A stretch of 43,193 nt of DNA from Deltaproteobacteria bacterium (lineage in GTDB: Bacteria; Myxococcota; B64-G9), in assembly GCA_019307065.1 (NCBI GenBank), contig JAFDKH010000088.1, positions 1 to 43,193 on the forward strand. The letters run 5' to 3'. A program made the position numbers and the translations under genes. Of this stretch, positions 33,315 through 41,750 are shown in pieces (within the stretch, counting starts at the first letter, position 1; every line of letters starts with the position of its first letter). The notes under the pieces were generated by a model that saw nothing but the letters and a program-made list of their open reading frames with translations, searched no databases and had not been told where the DNA came from.

Positions 33315-34841
33315 TCATTGTTTTCTCCGGAAACGCCCCATAATGCGTGACACGATCTGTTTATCTTCTGGCGTTGCTCCCAGCGCCAGATAAACGAAGA
33401 AATAGACTACCATCCCGATCAAAGTGGCAAACAAAAACACAATAAAACCCGGCGGCCCGACTACCAACACGCGGATTCCAATCTGGACCGCAACCGCCAG
33501 GCCGACGGCCACTAAAATACGCAGCCAGTAAATCGAAAACGCGTGAATGCGAAAGATAATTCCGACCTGGATGGCTTGCAGGCTGCGAAACACTATATTA
33601 CCCACTAAAGTGGCAGTCGCCGCCCCGGCCAAACCCCAAATCGGTATCAGGACGATGTTCAGAATGATATTTATCGCGAAGGCCAGAGCATTGTTGAACA
33701 GGTCCAACTTCGATCTGCCCGACATGACAATCGGCCACTGGTGTAATCCCAAAACCGCATTAACCAGGTGTCCAATCGCCAAGATAATCAGGGCCGGAAA
33801 TGCCTCGCTGTAACTCGGCCCCCAGAGGGTCAAAAGAACATCACCAAAAACTATCATTGCCACAAAAAGAGGCAGCCCCAACAAGGTCACCCACCTGACC
33901 ATCATTTTCAGATTGTAGCTGAGTCGGGCATTGTCTTTGGTTACAACAGTCTCGGCCACAACCGGACTCAGGATCGGATCGAAAGCGTAACGAATTGAAC
34001 TAATTGTATTCGACAGCAGGATACAAGCCCCGTAGTTGGCGACCTGCAGCGGGTCTCCCAGCAGTATGCCAATCATTATTACGTCGACCCGGTAGATTGC
34101 CTGGTTAAGCAGTTCGGCCAAACCGACCGGAATGCTGAAACGGATCAGATCGGAATCAGTCTTTTTGCGAAACATACCTTTGAATATTCGCCGGGAGTCG
34201 AACAGTTTACCAAAAGCCCTGAAGGCCAATAACATGGTAGCGCAGGCGGCAGTCACGTGCGCCAGCGCAATCGCAACACCACCTCCCGAGTCCCAAAGAA
34301 CTGCATAAGCTAAAATTGCGCTGATCATCAACAGGGGATCGGCGATCCCGCGCACCAGCAAGTTGTAGCGCATGGTTCTGGTAGCCATGGTGGCATTAAT
34401 CAGCACCATCATCACGCTCCACAAGACGACTAGCGGGGCAAGTGCTCTAAGCGCCGGGGCATACTCGGCAACTTCTCTCAAGTCTGCAATCGGGCCGGCC
34501 AGGAGCAGAACCAGGGCCAATACTGTACAAGACACCAGGCCCACCATCCGTAATGCAGTCGCCAAGGCACGCAGCTCTGCCTGGCGATCGTGGTTGGCAC
34601 GGGCGGTAGCCACACTGCGCATGATGCCTTTATCCAGTCCGGCCACGGCTAGTTTGTTGGCAATTTCGATTATTGACCAGGCGAAAATATATGCGCCATA
34701 GGCCAACTTTCCTAACATGCGGGCTGCCAGTGTGTGAAAAACGAAAATACCCAGTTGAAGCAAAGCTGCCAGATAGTTGGTTCCGGAACCCCGGATGGCC
34801 TTGCCTAGATCTTTCGATTGTTCCGAGGCCACTTGGCTCAT
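33315..34841 (-). CDS. Wzx-type flippase (MOP superfamily)
   Basis: A 508-residue integral membrane protein with about 12-14 hydrophobic segments and the MOP/Wzx opening (GTNYLAALLQLGIFVFHTLAARMLGKLAYGAYIFA-type phrase, shortened here) and FSIPVGLAELLNQAIYRVDVIMIG. It should move a lipid-linked saccharide across the inner membrane. Its ATG overlaps the stop of the glycosyltransferase gene (ATGA), so the two are coupled. No Wzy polymerase was seen next to it, so the product may be a single glycolipid unit or the polymerase lies elsewhere. Confidence 0.9.
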   Translation of the reverse strand: MSQVASEQSKDLGKAIRGSGTNYLAALLQLGIFVFHTLAARMLGKLAYGAYIFAWSIIEIANKLAVAGLDKGIMRSVATARANHDRQAELRALATALRMVGLVSCTVLALVLLLAGPIADLREVAEYAPALRALAPLVVLWSVMMVLINATMATRTMRYNLLVRGIADPLLMISAILAYAVLWDSGGGVAIALAHVTAACATMLLAFRAFGKLFDSRRIFKGMFRKKTDSDLIRFSIPVGLAELLNQAIYRVDVIMIGILLGDPLQVANYGACILLSNTISSIRYAFDPILSPVVAETVVTKDNARLSYNLKMMVRWVTLLGLPLFVAMIVFGDVLLTLWGPSYSEAFPALIILAIGHLVNAVLGLHQWPIVMSGRSKLDLFNNALAFAINIILNIVLIPIWGLAGAATATLVGNIVFRSLQAIQVGIIFRIHAFSIYWLRILVAVGLAVAVQIGIRVLVVGPPGFIVFLFATLIGMVVYFFVYLALGATPEDKQIVSRIMGRFRRKQ

Positions 34842-35974
34842 CCTCGGCGTCGACGCATGAGTAACTCGTCATACAGCTTCGTTACTTGTTCTAAGGCGTG
34901 CTCTGGGTCGAACATGCTAAGCACTCGCTGGCGCCCCAACCTTCCCATTTCCAAAGCCCGCGGGCGGTCAGTTTCGAGGGCCCGTTTGATCGCCGCGGCC
35001 ATCGGTTGCACCCAGCCCGAGCGAAACTCGAACCCGGTTACGCAGTCTTTAACAATCCGATCAAGGTTGGCCGCATGGCTGACCAGTAAGGGCCGTTCAC
35101 AGGCATGGGCCTCGAGGGCGACATTGGGCAGGCCTTCCCAAAGAGACGGAAGCACAACCCAATCGACGGCTGAATACAGATCCGCCATCTGTTTTACCTT
35201 GCCCAAATAACGGAAGGTATCCTGCGTGCCGGTATAGCCCAGCCAGGCCGGAAGAACTCGTTCAACCGAAGAGGCATATACCCGACCGGCCAGGAGAAAA
35301 GTGGTATTATCGGGAAGTAGCCCGCGTTTTTTGAGTCGCCCGACTGCTGCGGCCAATCCAAATTGATGCTTGCTGAGACTGATCCGACCAGGCAACAAAA
35401 AAGTAGGCCCGCAAAGATTGAGCTCTTCACGCAACCTGGTGCGGGTCTCTTCGTCCCGCGGCCCGAATCTCTCGAATGCCACAATGTTGGGAATAACCCT
35501 CACCTTGTCGGCCGGCACCCGCTGCCACTTGATCAGCTCATCACGAGTTCCGACACTGTTGACCACGATCATGTCACATCTACGGGCCAGCCAGGCCTCG
35601 ATCAGCCGGTACTTGGGATGCATCATCCGGCTGCGAACCGAGGTAATCACGATTGGATTGGATGGCCCGGGTGAAACCAGGCGATTGAACAGGCTCGCAT
35701 ATTCCATGAAACTGTGCACGATGTCGGGATTTTCTTGCTCAATCCAGCCCCGGACTTGCTTGAAAAGCCCAAGACTCAATCGGCCCTCGGCTACATAGCG
35801 CGGCTGGCCGGCGGGCAGCAGGTTGGGATACCCGTTCTCCGGGCCCAATGAACAAAGTACTGCCTCGAATCGATCTTTCGGAAGACGTCTGACCAACTCG
35901 GCCATTTGCCGTTCGGCACCACCTAAAGCCATGGAGTTAATCAAGTAAAAGACCTTGATCTTCTTCCTGGTCAC
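34838..35974 (-). CDS. GT4-family glycosyltransferase
   Basis: A 378-residue retaining glycosyltransferase of the GT-B type. N-terminal domain: NSMALGGAERQMAEL near the start; C-terminal donor-binding domain: LPGRISLSKHQ and PSLWEGLPNVALEAHACERP, which holds the E-x7-E donor motif. It transfers a sugar from a nucleotide sugar to a lipid-linked or soluble acceptor; donor not deducible. The frame is open to 36007, but GGGAG six bases upstream and a four-base GTGA overlap with the asparagine synthase stop choose GTG at 35974. Cytoplasmic face of the inner membrane. Confidence 0.9.
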   Translation of the reverse strand: MTRKKIKVFYLINSMALGGAERQMAELVRRLPKDRFEAVLCSLGPENGYPNLLPAGQPRYVAEGRLSLGLFKQVRGWIEQENPDIVHSFMEYASLFNRLVSPGPSNPIVITSVRSRMMHPKYRLIEAWLARRCDMIVVNSVGTRDELIKWQRVPADKVRVIPNIVAFERFGPRDEETRTRLREELNLCGPTFLLPGRISLSKHQFGLAAAVGRLKKRGLLPDNTTFLLAGRVYASSVERVLPAWLGYTGTQDTFRYLGKVKQMADLYSAVDWVVLPSLWEGLPNVALEAHACERPLLVSHAANLDRIVKDCVTGFEFRSGWVQPMAAAIKRALETDRPRALEMGRLGRQRVLSMFDPEHALEQVTKLYDELLMRRRRG

Positions 35975-37851
35975 GACGAGCTCCCGTCGATAAACCTGCG
36001 AAACCACTGTTCCAGCATTAGTAAGTTCCAGATTTGCAGACCGCGAGACTCTCCTCTTTTATGATCGTTGAGCAGTTTTTCAACCGCAGCCGGCTTGAAC
36101 AAGCCACGCTGCCTGGCTGTGCTGTCTTGCAAGACGTCATGTGACATAGCGGCCAGGTCCTGGCGCATCCAGCGATCGATCGGCAGGGCAAAGCCCTGCT
36201 TGCGTCGTTTCAAAATTATGGGCGGAAGAAGATCGCGGACCGCTTGACGCAGTAAATACTTGCTCGAAAACCCGCGCATCTTCAGTTTGGACGGAATGCT
36301 GGCCACAAAGGACATCAAGTGATGATCAAGCAGCGGACATCTAGCCTCGAGGCTGTGGGCCATCGAAGCGATATCCACTTTCACTAGAATGTCGTCGGGC
36401 AAATATGTCTGAATGTCCAAGTCAAGCAAGCGACCGACAGCGTCCTGAGCAGTACTGGCATCCAGGATGGCTGAAAAATGCTCGGCAATGAAATCTCGAT
36501 TGAACTTCTCTGCCATCGACTCTGAATACAGCTTTTTTCGATCATCCCACGGAAAATGGGCCACCAGTCCGAGATAGCGCACAACCTCGGGCTGCATTAA
36601 CCGGCGCCCGAAATCACGTACCGGCTGGAGGGCCGGAATGGGTATCCGGCCGAGTGTCTCAGCCAGTAAATTGGGGATCCGGCCGGGCAAGCTACGCAAC
36701 AGGCGGGCAAGCTTGGCATAGCGATAGCGATTGTATCCGGCAAAAGCTTCGTCGCCGGCATCTCCGCTCAAGGCGACCGTAACGCTTTGGCGGGTGAACT
36801 TGGACAGGTACCAAGTCGGGACTGCCGAAGTGTCACCATAAGGTTCGCCGTAGTGTTCGACCAAATCCGGCACGACTGAGACCATGTCCGGTTCGACAAT
36901 CATTTCATGGTGTTCAGTCTGGTAGAACTCGGCCACTTGACGGGCATAACCCAACTCGCTGTGGTCCTTGCTCGGAAAACCAATTGAAAAGGTCTTGACC
37001 GGCAAATTCGATGCCCGGGCCATTAGGGCAACAATAAGAGACGAGTCGATCCCACCCGACAAAAAGGCTCCCAGGGGCACGTCCGAAACCAGTCGAATCC
37101 GGACAGCCTCTTCCAAGCGACTGCGCAATTCACTAATCAAGTCGTCTTGCTTGCGACCATCCAACTGATCGAAGCGTAATTGGAAATACGGCTCGGGATC
37201 GGGAAAGTTACCCGGGCTACAGACCATGCGATGCCCCGGCGGAAGTTTGTATACATTCCGATAGGCACTTAATGGGGATGGTACGTATTGCAGGGCCAGA
37301 TATGCGTCGATAGCATCGAAGTCGGGTTCGCGAGGAAACATCCCCGAGGCCACCAGGGCTTGCAGTTCTGAAGCAAAGACGAGGCCCTGGGGACCGACAT
37401 GATAAAAAATCGGTTTTTGTCCGAAACGATCCCGGGCCAGCACCAGGCGTTTTGTATTCGCATCCCATAAGGCCAGGGCGAACATGCCGCGCAATTCATC
37501 TAAAAAATCCACTCCGCGCTCTTCGTATAAATGAATGGCTACTTCAGAATCAGAATTGGTACGGAAACTATGTCCGCGAAGCTCCAAATCTTTACGCAGT
37601 TCGGCGAAGTTGTAGATCTCGCCATTGATTACCAGCATGATACTGTCGTCTTCGTTGGACATCGGCTGGGCGGCCTCGGGACTCAAATCAATTATCGAAA
37701 GGCGTCGATGCCCAAGTACCATCGGCCCTTCAACCCGCAAACCGCTTTCATCAGGCCCGCGATGGGACATCTGTCGGCTGATCCGCTCGACCGCTTCGAC
37801 CTGCGCGGGGTTCAAGCTGTCAATGGATAGAAATCCCGAAATTCCACACAT
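35971..37851 (-). CDS. Asparagine synthase, glutamine-hydrolysing (AsnB family)
   Basis: A 626-residue protein of standard family length. The first residues MCGISGF give the N-terminal catalytic Cys2 of the glutaminase domain. FLSGGIDSSL (about 262-271) is the PP-loop of the ATP pyrophosphatase domain, and GDAGDEAFAGYNRY follows. In exopolysaccharide and exosortase-linked clusters such proteins may amidate a sugar acid instead of making free asparagine; here it is first in an operon with a glycosyltransferase and flippase, which suggests that role. This is inference. The start ATG is followed by full homology, so no alternative start is needed. Confidence 0.92.
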   Translation of the reverse strand: MCGISGFLSIDSLNPAQVEAVERISRQMSHRGPDESGLRVEGPMVLGHRRLSIIDLSPEAAQPMSNEDDSIMLVINGEIYNFAELRKDLELRGHSFRTNSDSEVAIHLYEERGVDFLDELRGMFALALWDANTKRLVLARDRFGQKPIFYHVGPQGLVFASELQALVASGMFPREPDFDAIDAYLALQYVPSPLSAYRNVYKLPPGHRMVCSPGNFPDPEPYFQLRFDQLDGRKQDDLISELRSRLEEAVRIRLVSDVPLGAFLSGGIDSSLIVALMARASNLPVKTFSIGFPSKDHSELGYARQVAEFYQTEHHEMIVEPDMVSVVPDLVEHYGEPYGDTSAVPTWYLSKFTRQSVTVALSGDAGDEAFAGYNRYRYAKLARLLRSLPGRIPNLLAETLGRIPIPALQPVRDFGRRLMQPEVVRYLGLVAHFPWDDRKKLYSESMAEKFNRDFIAEHFSAILDASTAQDAVGRLLDLDIQTYLPDDILVKVDIASMAHSLEARCPLLDHHLMSFVASIPSKLKMRGFSSKYLLRQAVRDLLPPIILKRRKQGFALPIDRWMRQDLAAMSHDVLQDSTARQRGLFKPAAVEKLLNDHKRGESRGLQIWNLLMLEQWFRRFIDGSSS

Positions 37852-37877
37852 TTATCCAACCAGTCGCTCGAGTACAG

Positions 37878-37912
37878 GTTATAGTCTGTGGTTTTTGATT
37901 CATGGCCACAGA
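37878..37912 (-). promoter_or_regulatory. -10-like element with operator-like inverted repeat upstream of the asparagine synthase operon
   Basis: On the minus strand a TATAAC (37878-37883) is preceded at once by a perfect 7-base inverted repeat, TCTGTGG/CCACAGA (arms 37885-37891 and 37906-37912, 14-base gap). The arms lie where the spacer and -35 would be, and the -35 itself is poor. This is a place for an activator or repressor to bind. Not proven. Confidence 0.35.
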
Positions 37913-38020
37913 AAATTGATAAAACAGCTTAACCAGCCGCCGGATGCAAATCAAGCGGAATATAAGACCTTGAATCGGCTAAGATTGTTGAGTCCAGCCA
38001 ACTCTCACAAGCTCCCCCCA

Positions 38021-38050
38021 TTGACGAAAAATAGCCGTTTGCTGTACAAT
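38021..38050 (+). promoter_or_regulatory. Candidate sigma-70 promoter for the BRCT gene
   Basis: TTGACG (38021-38026), 18-base spacer, TACAAT (38045-38050). Transcription would start near 38057, so the ribosome site GGGAGG (38059-38064) is almost at the 5' end. Confidence 0.6.
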
Positions 38051-38070
38051 TTTCTATTGGGAGGTGTTGT

Positions 38071-38367
38071 ATGATTTTGATTCCTGATGGTACCAGTTTT
38101 CTTTTCGTAGGCAAACTGATGACAATGACCCGCGAACAGGCCCGTTTGCTGGTAACTTCGCTTGGCGGGCGTTGTCCGTCCGGGGTCAGTAAAGACCTCG
38201 ATTACCTGGTGGTTGGCAACGAGAACTCCCCTATTTACGGCAAAGGGGAAAAGAAACCCAAGCAACTAAAAGCCGAAGCAATGATTGATGCCGGCGCCCG
38301 AATCGCCATCATCAACGAGCAGGACTTCCTAAACATGGTTGGAGAGCAGCAAGCCGCAGTAAACTGA
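38071..38367 (+). CDS. Stand-alone BRCT domain protein
   Basis: A 98-residue protein that is almost entirely one BRCT domain: FLFVGKLMTMTREQARLLVTSLGG, then SVSK-type GVSKDLDYLVVG, KPKQLKAEAMIDAGA and IINEQDFLNMVGE. The phrases are closest to the BRCT at the end of bacterial NAD-dependent DNA ligase, but no ligase domain is present. BRCT domains bind DNA ends, phosphopeptides or partner proteins; here a small adaptor in DNA repair is the likely role. It has a strong promoter and ribosome site of its own, so it is not a ligase fragment. Confidence 0.9.
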   Translation: MILIPDGTSFLFVGKLMTMTREQARLLVTSLGGRCPSGVSKDLDYLVVGNENSPIYGKGEKKPKQLKAEAMIDAGARIAIINEQDFLNMVGEQQAAVN

Positions 38368-38442
38368 CGATAGCACTACAGCCAGCCGCCCCAGGCCAGT
38401 GAAGATCAAGACCGATACCGAGTCAGATATTCCTGAAGGCCG

Positions 38443-39405
38443 TCAATCGCCGACGTTTCGAAACCAATCACTGACCAGCGGATAGACTTCTTCGGGGGAG
38501 CGCTTGCCCATTACCAGGTCACCGTGGCCATAGTCGGTCACAAACCCGTTCTTCTTTGACAGAATTATCTGCTCGACTTTTTTAGAACCCAGGCGACCGA
38601 TGTGTTTCGAGATTCCCCTGGAAGGCGCCATCAGATCGGTTACCCCGCTGATAAAAAGCGCCGGGACCTGCACCTGGGCCAGATTGTCGGTATACGAGTA
38701 TTTCTTGTCCAGCGAGCGAATCTGACCAGAGCGGACCCAGTCGGAGAACTGCAGAGTAATACTCGACGACTCGTTGGTCACCATTTTAGCAAAGATGTCC
38801 ATGACAGTATCCATGTCGATATTGTCGGGGTTGGCCAGATATCTTAGAAAAAACTTTAGCGACTTGCGATTGTTCTTCATGATCGGCAGCATCCGGCGGC
38901 CCCAGGCCTCCTGGTCCATAGTGGGCAAGAAACGATGGACCTGAGCCAGGGTGCCCCAGATCTTCAACATCCACTGTGAATGGTCGAAAGCCAAGGGTGT
39001 GCCGAACAAGACCAGCGAGGCTAAATCTTCGGGCTTATAGCATTGGGCGTAGGCGATACCGAGAATCCCACCCATGCTGTGCCCGACCCAATGAAGCGGC
39101 TGTTTTGTTTTAGCTTTGATGAAATTTATCGTGGTCCGGATGTCCCGGTGAAGGAAATCTTCGAAATTCCAATCGTTGCGTCCCTGGCCGGAGTGTTGGC
39201 TCAACCCTCGCCCACGCAATTCAATTATCCACGAGTCGTAGCCCTTTTGGGAAACCAGACGGGCCATGCAATAACGTTCGTTCAACTGGAAGTTGGCGCT
39301 ATTGGCCCCCATTCCGTGAACGAACAAAACCGGTTCTTTTCCGTTATTGAATCGTCTGAGATGAATTAACCAACCGTCATCCGTTCGCACTCGATGTTCT
39401 TCCAT
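38443..39405 (-). CDS. Alpha/beta-fold hydrolase
   Basis: A 320-residue hydrolase. Oxyanion region FVHGMGANSANF, nucleophile elbow GHSMGG (Ser110), Asp in SGVTDLMAPS and His in DYGHGDLV complete the catalytic triad. No signal peptide, so probably cytoplasmic. It resembles lipase/esterase-type enzymes of the PHB-depolymerase-like and polyneuridine-type groups; the substrate is not deducible. Its ATG overlaps the stop of the BON protein gene by one base (TAATG), showing coupled translation. Confidence 0.88.
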   Translation of the reverse strand: MEEHRVRTDDGWLIHLRRFNNGKEPVLFVHGMGANSANFQLNERYCMARLVSQKGYDSWIIELRGRGLSQHSGQGRNDWNFEDFLHRDIRTTINFIKAKTKQPLHWVGHSMGGILGIAYAQCYKPEDLASLVLFGTPLAFDHSQWMLKIWGTLAQVHRFLPTMDQEAWGRRMLPIMKNNRKSLKFFLRYLANPDNIDMDTVMDIFAKMVTNESSSITLQFSDWVRSGQIRSLDKKYSYTDNLAQVQVPALFISGVTDLMAPSRGISKHIGRLGSKKVEQIILSKKNGFVTDYGHGDLVMGKRSPEEVYPLVSDWFRNVGD

Positions 39406-40073
39406 TATTCCTTGCCCAGAGCCGCATCGTATATGGCATCCACGATAATTTGTGCCTTGCGTTTTTCGGATTCGTCGGCGACGGTACCTTCGATTATCAA
39501 TTTCTCGGCAACCCGGTTTACCTGGGCGTTTTTGAGCCCGTTGCGCTTCAACTCCTCGTTGATTACCTCAACCAGGGCGTCAAGCACCCGGGGATTCACA
39601 TCGACCAAGAAGACCACGTCGGGAAACGCTTTTTTGAGCTTACGGACCTTGTGATAGGTCTCCAGATCGTTGGCCTGCCCACTCAGCACGACCTTGCCCG
39701 AGGCACTGTGTACTTTCAAATCAGTGCAGGGTGAACCCATTAATTCGGCGCAGGACACCTTGAATTCAGCAACACTCCGGCCGCGGACCGTTACCTGCCA
39801 ATTCTGCGGCGGCTTGCCTTTGCGCAACACTCCAAATGTGGCCCGGCCTTCTTTCAGGGCATAGATCACAAACTGGTCCTTGCCGACTACCTTGACATCG
39901 GCTGCCTTGGTGCCCGAGGCGGTCAGCTTGGTGACGCCTTTGACTGTGAAAATACGTTGTTCCCCAACGGTCATGTTGATCTTGATTATTTTTTCACTTT
40001 TTGCGGCAGCAGCCAGCCCGCATAAGGCACCCAGCAGACCACACACAATAATTGCACAGAGTGGCTTTTTCAT
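39405..40073 (-). CDS. Exported CpaC N-terminal / BON domain protein without secretin
   Basis: A 222-residue protein with a signal peptide (CAIIVCGLLGALCGLAAAA). Residues about 30-100 resemble the N-terminal region of RcpA/CpaC pilus secretins (KINMTVGEQRIFTVKGVTKLTASG, then QFVIYALKEGRATFGVL). Residues about 105-215 have BON-like repeats (DLKVHSASGKVVLSGQANDLETYHKV, KLIIEGTVADESEKRKA). In CpaC these lead into an outer-membrane secretin, which is absent here, so it may be a periplasmic partner of a pilus or secretion system. The start has no good ribosome site but fits a leaderless promoter. Confidence 0.82.
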   Translation of the reverse strand: MKKPLCAIIVCGLLGALCGLAAAAKSEKIIKINMTVGEQRIFTVKGVTKLTASGTKAADVKVVGKDQFVIYALKEGRATFGVLRKGKPPQNWQVTVRGRSVAEFKVSCAELMGSPCTDLKVHSASGKVVLSGQANDLETYHKVRKLKKAFPDVVFLVDVNPRVLDALVEVINEELKRNGLKNAQVNRVAEKLIIEGTVADESEKRKAQIIVDAIYDAALGKE

Positions 40074-40079
40074 GGCCTG

Positions 40080-40088
40080 ATATTAGCA
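40080..40088 (-). promoter_or_regulatory. Extended -10, possibly leaderless, for the BON protein gene
   Basis: On the minus strand TGC followed by TAATAT (40080-40085). The A of the ATG at 40073 is the seventh base after it, the expected transcription start. The same spacing is seen at the PilZ-AMIN gene. Confidence 0.35.
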
Positions 40089-40129
40089 CACCATTTCAAT
40101 GATTGCACAAGCCGGTCACCGGAGTTAGC

Positions 40130-40807
40130 ATGGTCGCCAGCATGAATCTCGAAGACATTCGGCTCAATTGCCGAGAAATAATGAACAGCCTGCCCAAGCA
40201 TGTCAGCCTGGTAGCCGCCGGCAAAACACGAACCCCGCAGCAACTTAAAGCGGCTATCGAAGGCGGAGTCACCATCATCGGCCATAACTATATTCAAGAA
40301 GCAGAGCAAAGCATCGCGGCCGTTGCCGATAAGAGTGTGCACTGGCATTGCATCGGCCACCTGCAACGTAACAAAGTCAAAAAAGCAGCCGGTCTGTTCG
40401 ATTTAATCGAAACTGTCGACAGCCGGCGATTGGGCGAAGCCCTCTCAAAAGCTTGTGCCCAAATCGGCAAAGTCATGCCGATCTTCGTTGAGGTCAATAG
40501 CGCCCAAGAAGACAATAAGAGTGGTGCGGCGCCGGACGATGTCGAAGAACTGGTTCGTTATCTTTCACAACTCGAAAATCTTCGGATCGAGGGCCTGATG
40601 ACCATGGGTTTGTTCAGCCCCGAACCCGAAGTTTGTCGTCCTTGCTTCGAGCTGACCAGGCGCTTGTTCGACCGACTGACTGAAGCTAAAATAGCCGGTG
40701 TGAATATGCGCCATCTATCTATGGGCATGAGCGATTCCTACCAGACTGCCATTGAACAAGGTGCCACTATGGTGCGCATCGGCACGAGCCTGTTCGGTCC
40801 GAGGTAA
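40130..40807 (+). CDS. YggS/PLPBP family pyridoxal phosphate homeostasis protein
   Basis: A 225-residue member of the YggS family. The PLP lysine is Lys32 (VAAGKTRT), with HNYIQEAEQ, HCIGHLQRNKVKK, LMTMG, HLSMGMSDSYQTAIEQG and the ending RIGTSLFG all present. It binds PLP without known catalysis and keeps vitamin B6 and amino acid pools in balance. The frame opens earlier at a TTG (40103), but GGAG five bases before the ATG at 40130 favours that start. Three bases separate its stop from the PAP2 gene, so they are co-transcribed. Confidence 0.95.
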   Translation: MVASMNLEDIRLNCREIMNSLPKHVSLVAAGKTRTPQQLKAAIEGGVTIIGHNYIQEAEQSIAAVADKSVHWHCIGHLQRNKVKKAAGLFDLIETVDSRRLGEALSKACAQIGKVMPIFVEVNSAQEDNKSGAAPDDVEELVRYLSQLENLRIEGLMTMGLFSPEPEVCRPCFELTRRLFDRLTEAKIAGVNMRHLSMGMSDSYQTAIEQGATMVRIGTSLFGPR

Positions 40808-40810
40808 GTT

Positions 40811-41485
40811 TTGAGTTCGATCAAGACCCCGGTTTCAAGCCGGACCTTCTGGATTTTCTGGATTAGCGGGTTCGTTATCTGGATGTTGGCGATGTTCATC
40901 GCGTCCGGCTGGGACTTGGAATGGTCCCAGGCTCAAGCCAACCCAAAACTCCTATTCGGAAAAGTCGTGGCCTGGGGCGGTGAGTGGCCATCTTGGTTAC
41001 TGGTTGTTTTTTGCGTCACCACAATTGTGCTTGCTCACCGGCGTCCCGATTCACGCTTCAAAGCGCTGATGCCGCTGGCATTATCAGTCGTGCTCCTGGC
41101 TGTAATCGAACCGCTCTTGATCACTCAGACGCTCAAGTTTTTCTGGGGGCGGGTACGTTTTCGGGATCTGGGAGCTGATTTTTCAGGCTTTACTCCGTTC
41201 TACGTGCCGGCCGGCCCCGGGGCCGGCAAATCATTTCCCTCCGGGCATGTGGGCATGGCTTGCGTATCATTGGCAGTCGCATTTTTCGTCACTCGCACTT
41301 GCAGCTACAAGGCCGCTATTGTGGCCTGGATCTTGGTTTTATCCTACGGATTGTCGGTTGCCTGGGGGCGCATTTTGGCCGGGGCTCACTACCTGACCGA
41401 TTGCTTGTTTTCAATCGGCCTGTCTCTTTTGCTGGCCGCCTGGCTGGTTAGAGTTATTGCAAAAAACGAAGAGCCTCCCTCGTAA
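40811..41485 (+). CDS. PAP2-family membrane phosphatase
   Basis: A 224-residue membrane protein with about six hydrophobic segments. The PAP2 signatures are present: K-x6-R (KFFWGRVR), PSGH (FPSGHVGMA) and R-x5-H-x3-D (GRILAGAHYLTD); two of them lack the common Pro or Ser. It removes phosphate from a lipid diphosphate or phosphate such as undecaprenyl or phosphatidate. Start is TTG with GAGGT five to six bases upstream, only three bases after the YggS stop. Confidence 0.88.
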   Translation: MSSIKTPVSSRTFWIFWISGFVIWMLAMFIASGWDLEWSQAQANPKLLFGKVVAWGGEWPSWLLVVFCVTTIVLAHRRPDSRFKALMPLALSVVLLAVIEPLLITQTLKFFWGRVRFRDLGADFSGFTPFYVPAGPGAGKSFPSGHVGMACVSLAVAFFVTRTCSYKAAIVAWILVLSYGLSVAWGRILAGAHYLTDCLFSIGLSLLLAAWLVRVIAKNEEPPS

Positions 41486-41541
41486 AACACGACGTGCGTA
41501 AATGAACGCAATTAGCCTGCAGGTGTGAAGATGCACATTTT

Positions 41542-41561
41542 TATCGGTGCTATTTCCGATA
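41542..41561. repeat. Short inverted repeat downstream of the PAP2 gene
   Basis: Perfect 6-base arms TATCGG/CCGATA with an 8-base loop in the 265-base gap between PAP2 and HMG-CoA synthase. No T-run follows; a T5 precedes it. Function unknown. Confidence 0.35.
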
Positions 41562-41585
41562 GAAATGAATAGATATTCCGATCAG

Positions 41586-41601
41586 CCGCCGTGCCTGGCG
41601 G
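41586..41601. repeat. Short GC-rich inverted repeat upstream of HMG-CoA synthase
   Basis: Arms CCGCC and GGCGG with a 6-base loop. It lies in the leader region of the HMG-CoA synthase gene. The rest of this 265-base gap shows no other gene and no convincing promoter (a TTGACT at about 41613 lacks a good -10). Confidence 0.3.
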
Positions 41602-41750
41602 GGTGTTGTAAGTTGACTCCTTATTTCGGGAGGTTAGTCGCCGCAAGCTCGACTGCTGTTTTGAGAAAAATGAGATTTAAGGGCCGGCTGGCATCATATT
41701 TGCGAATAGAGTCCTCGAGCAACTTTACGACAAAATCGGAGGACAAGAGC

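Noticed and set aside
41547..41750. N-terminal extension of HMG-CoA synthase
   Set aside because: These codons do not resemble the family and a good ribosome site precedes the TTG at 41751.
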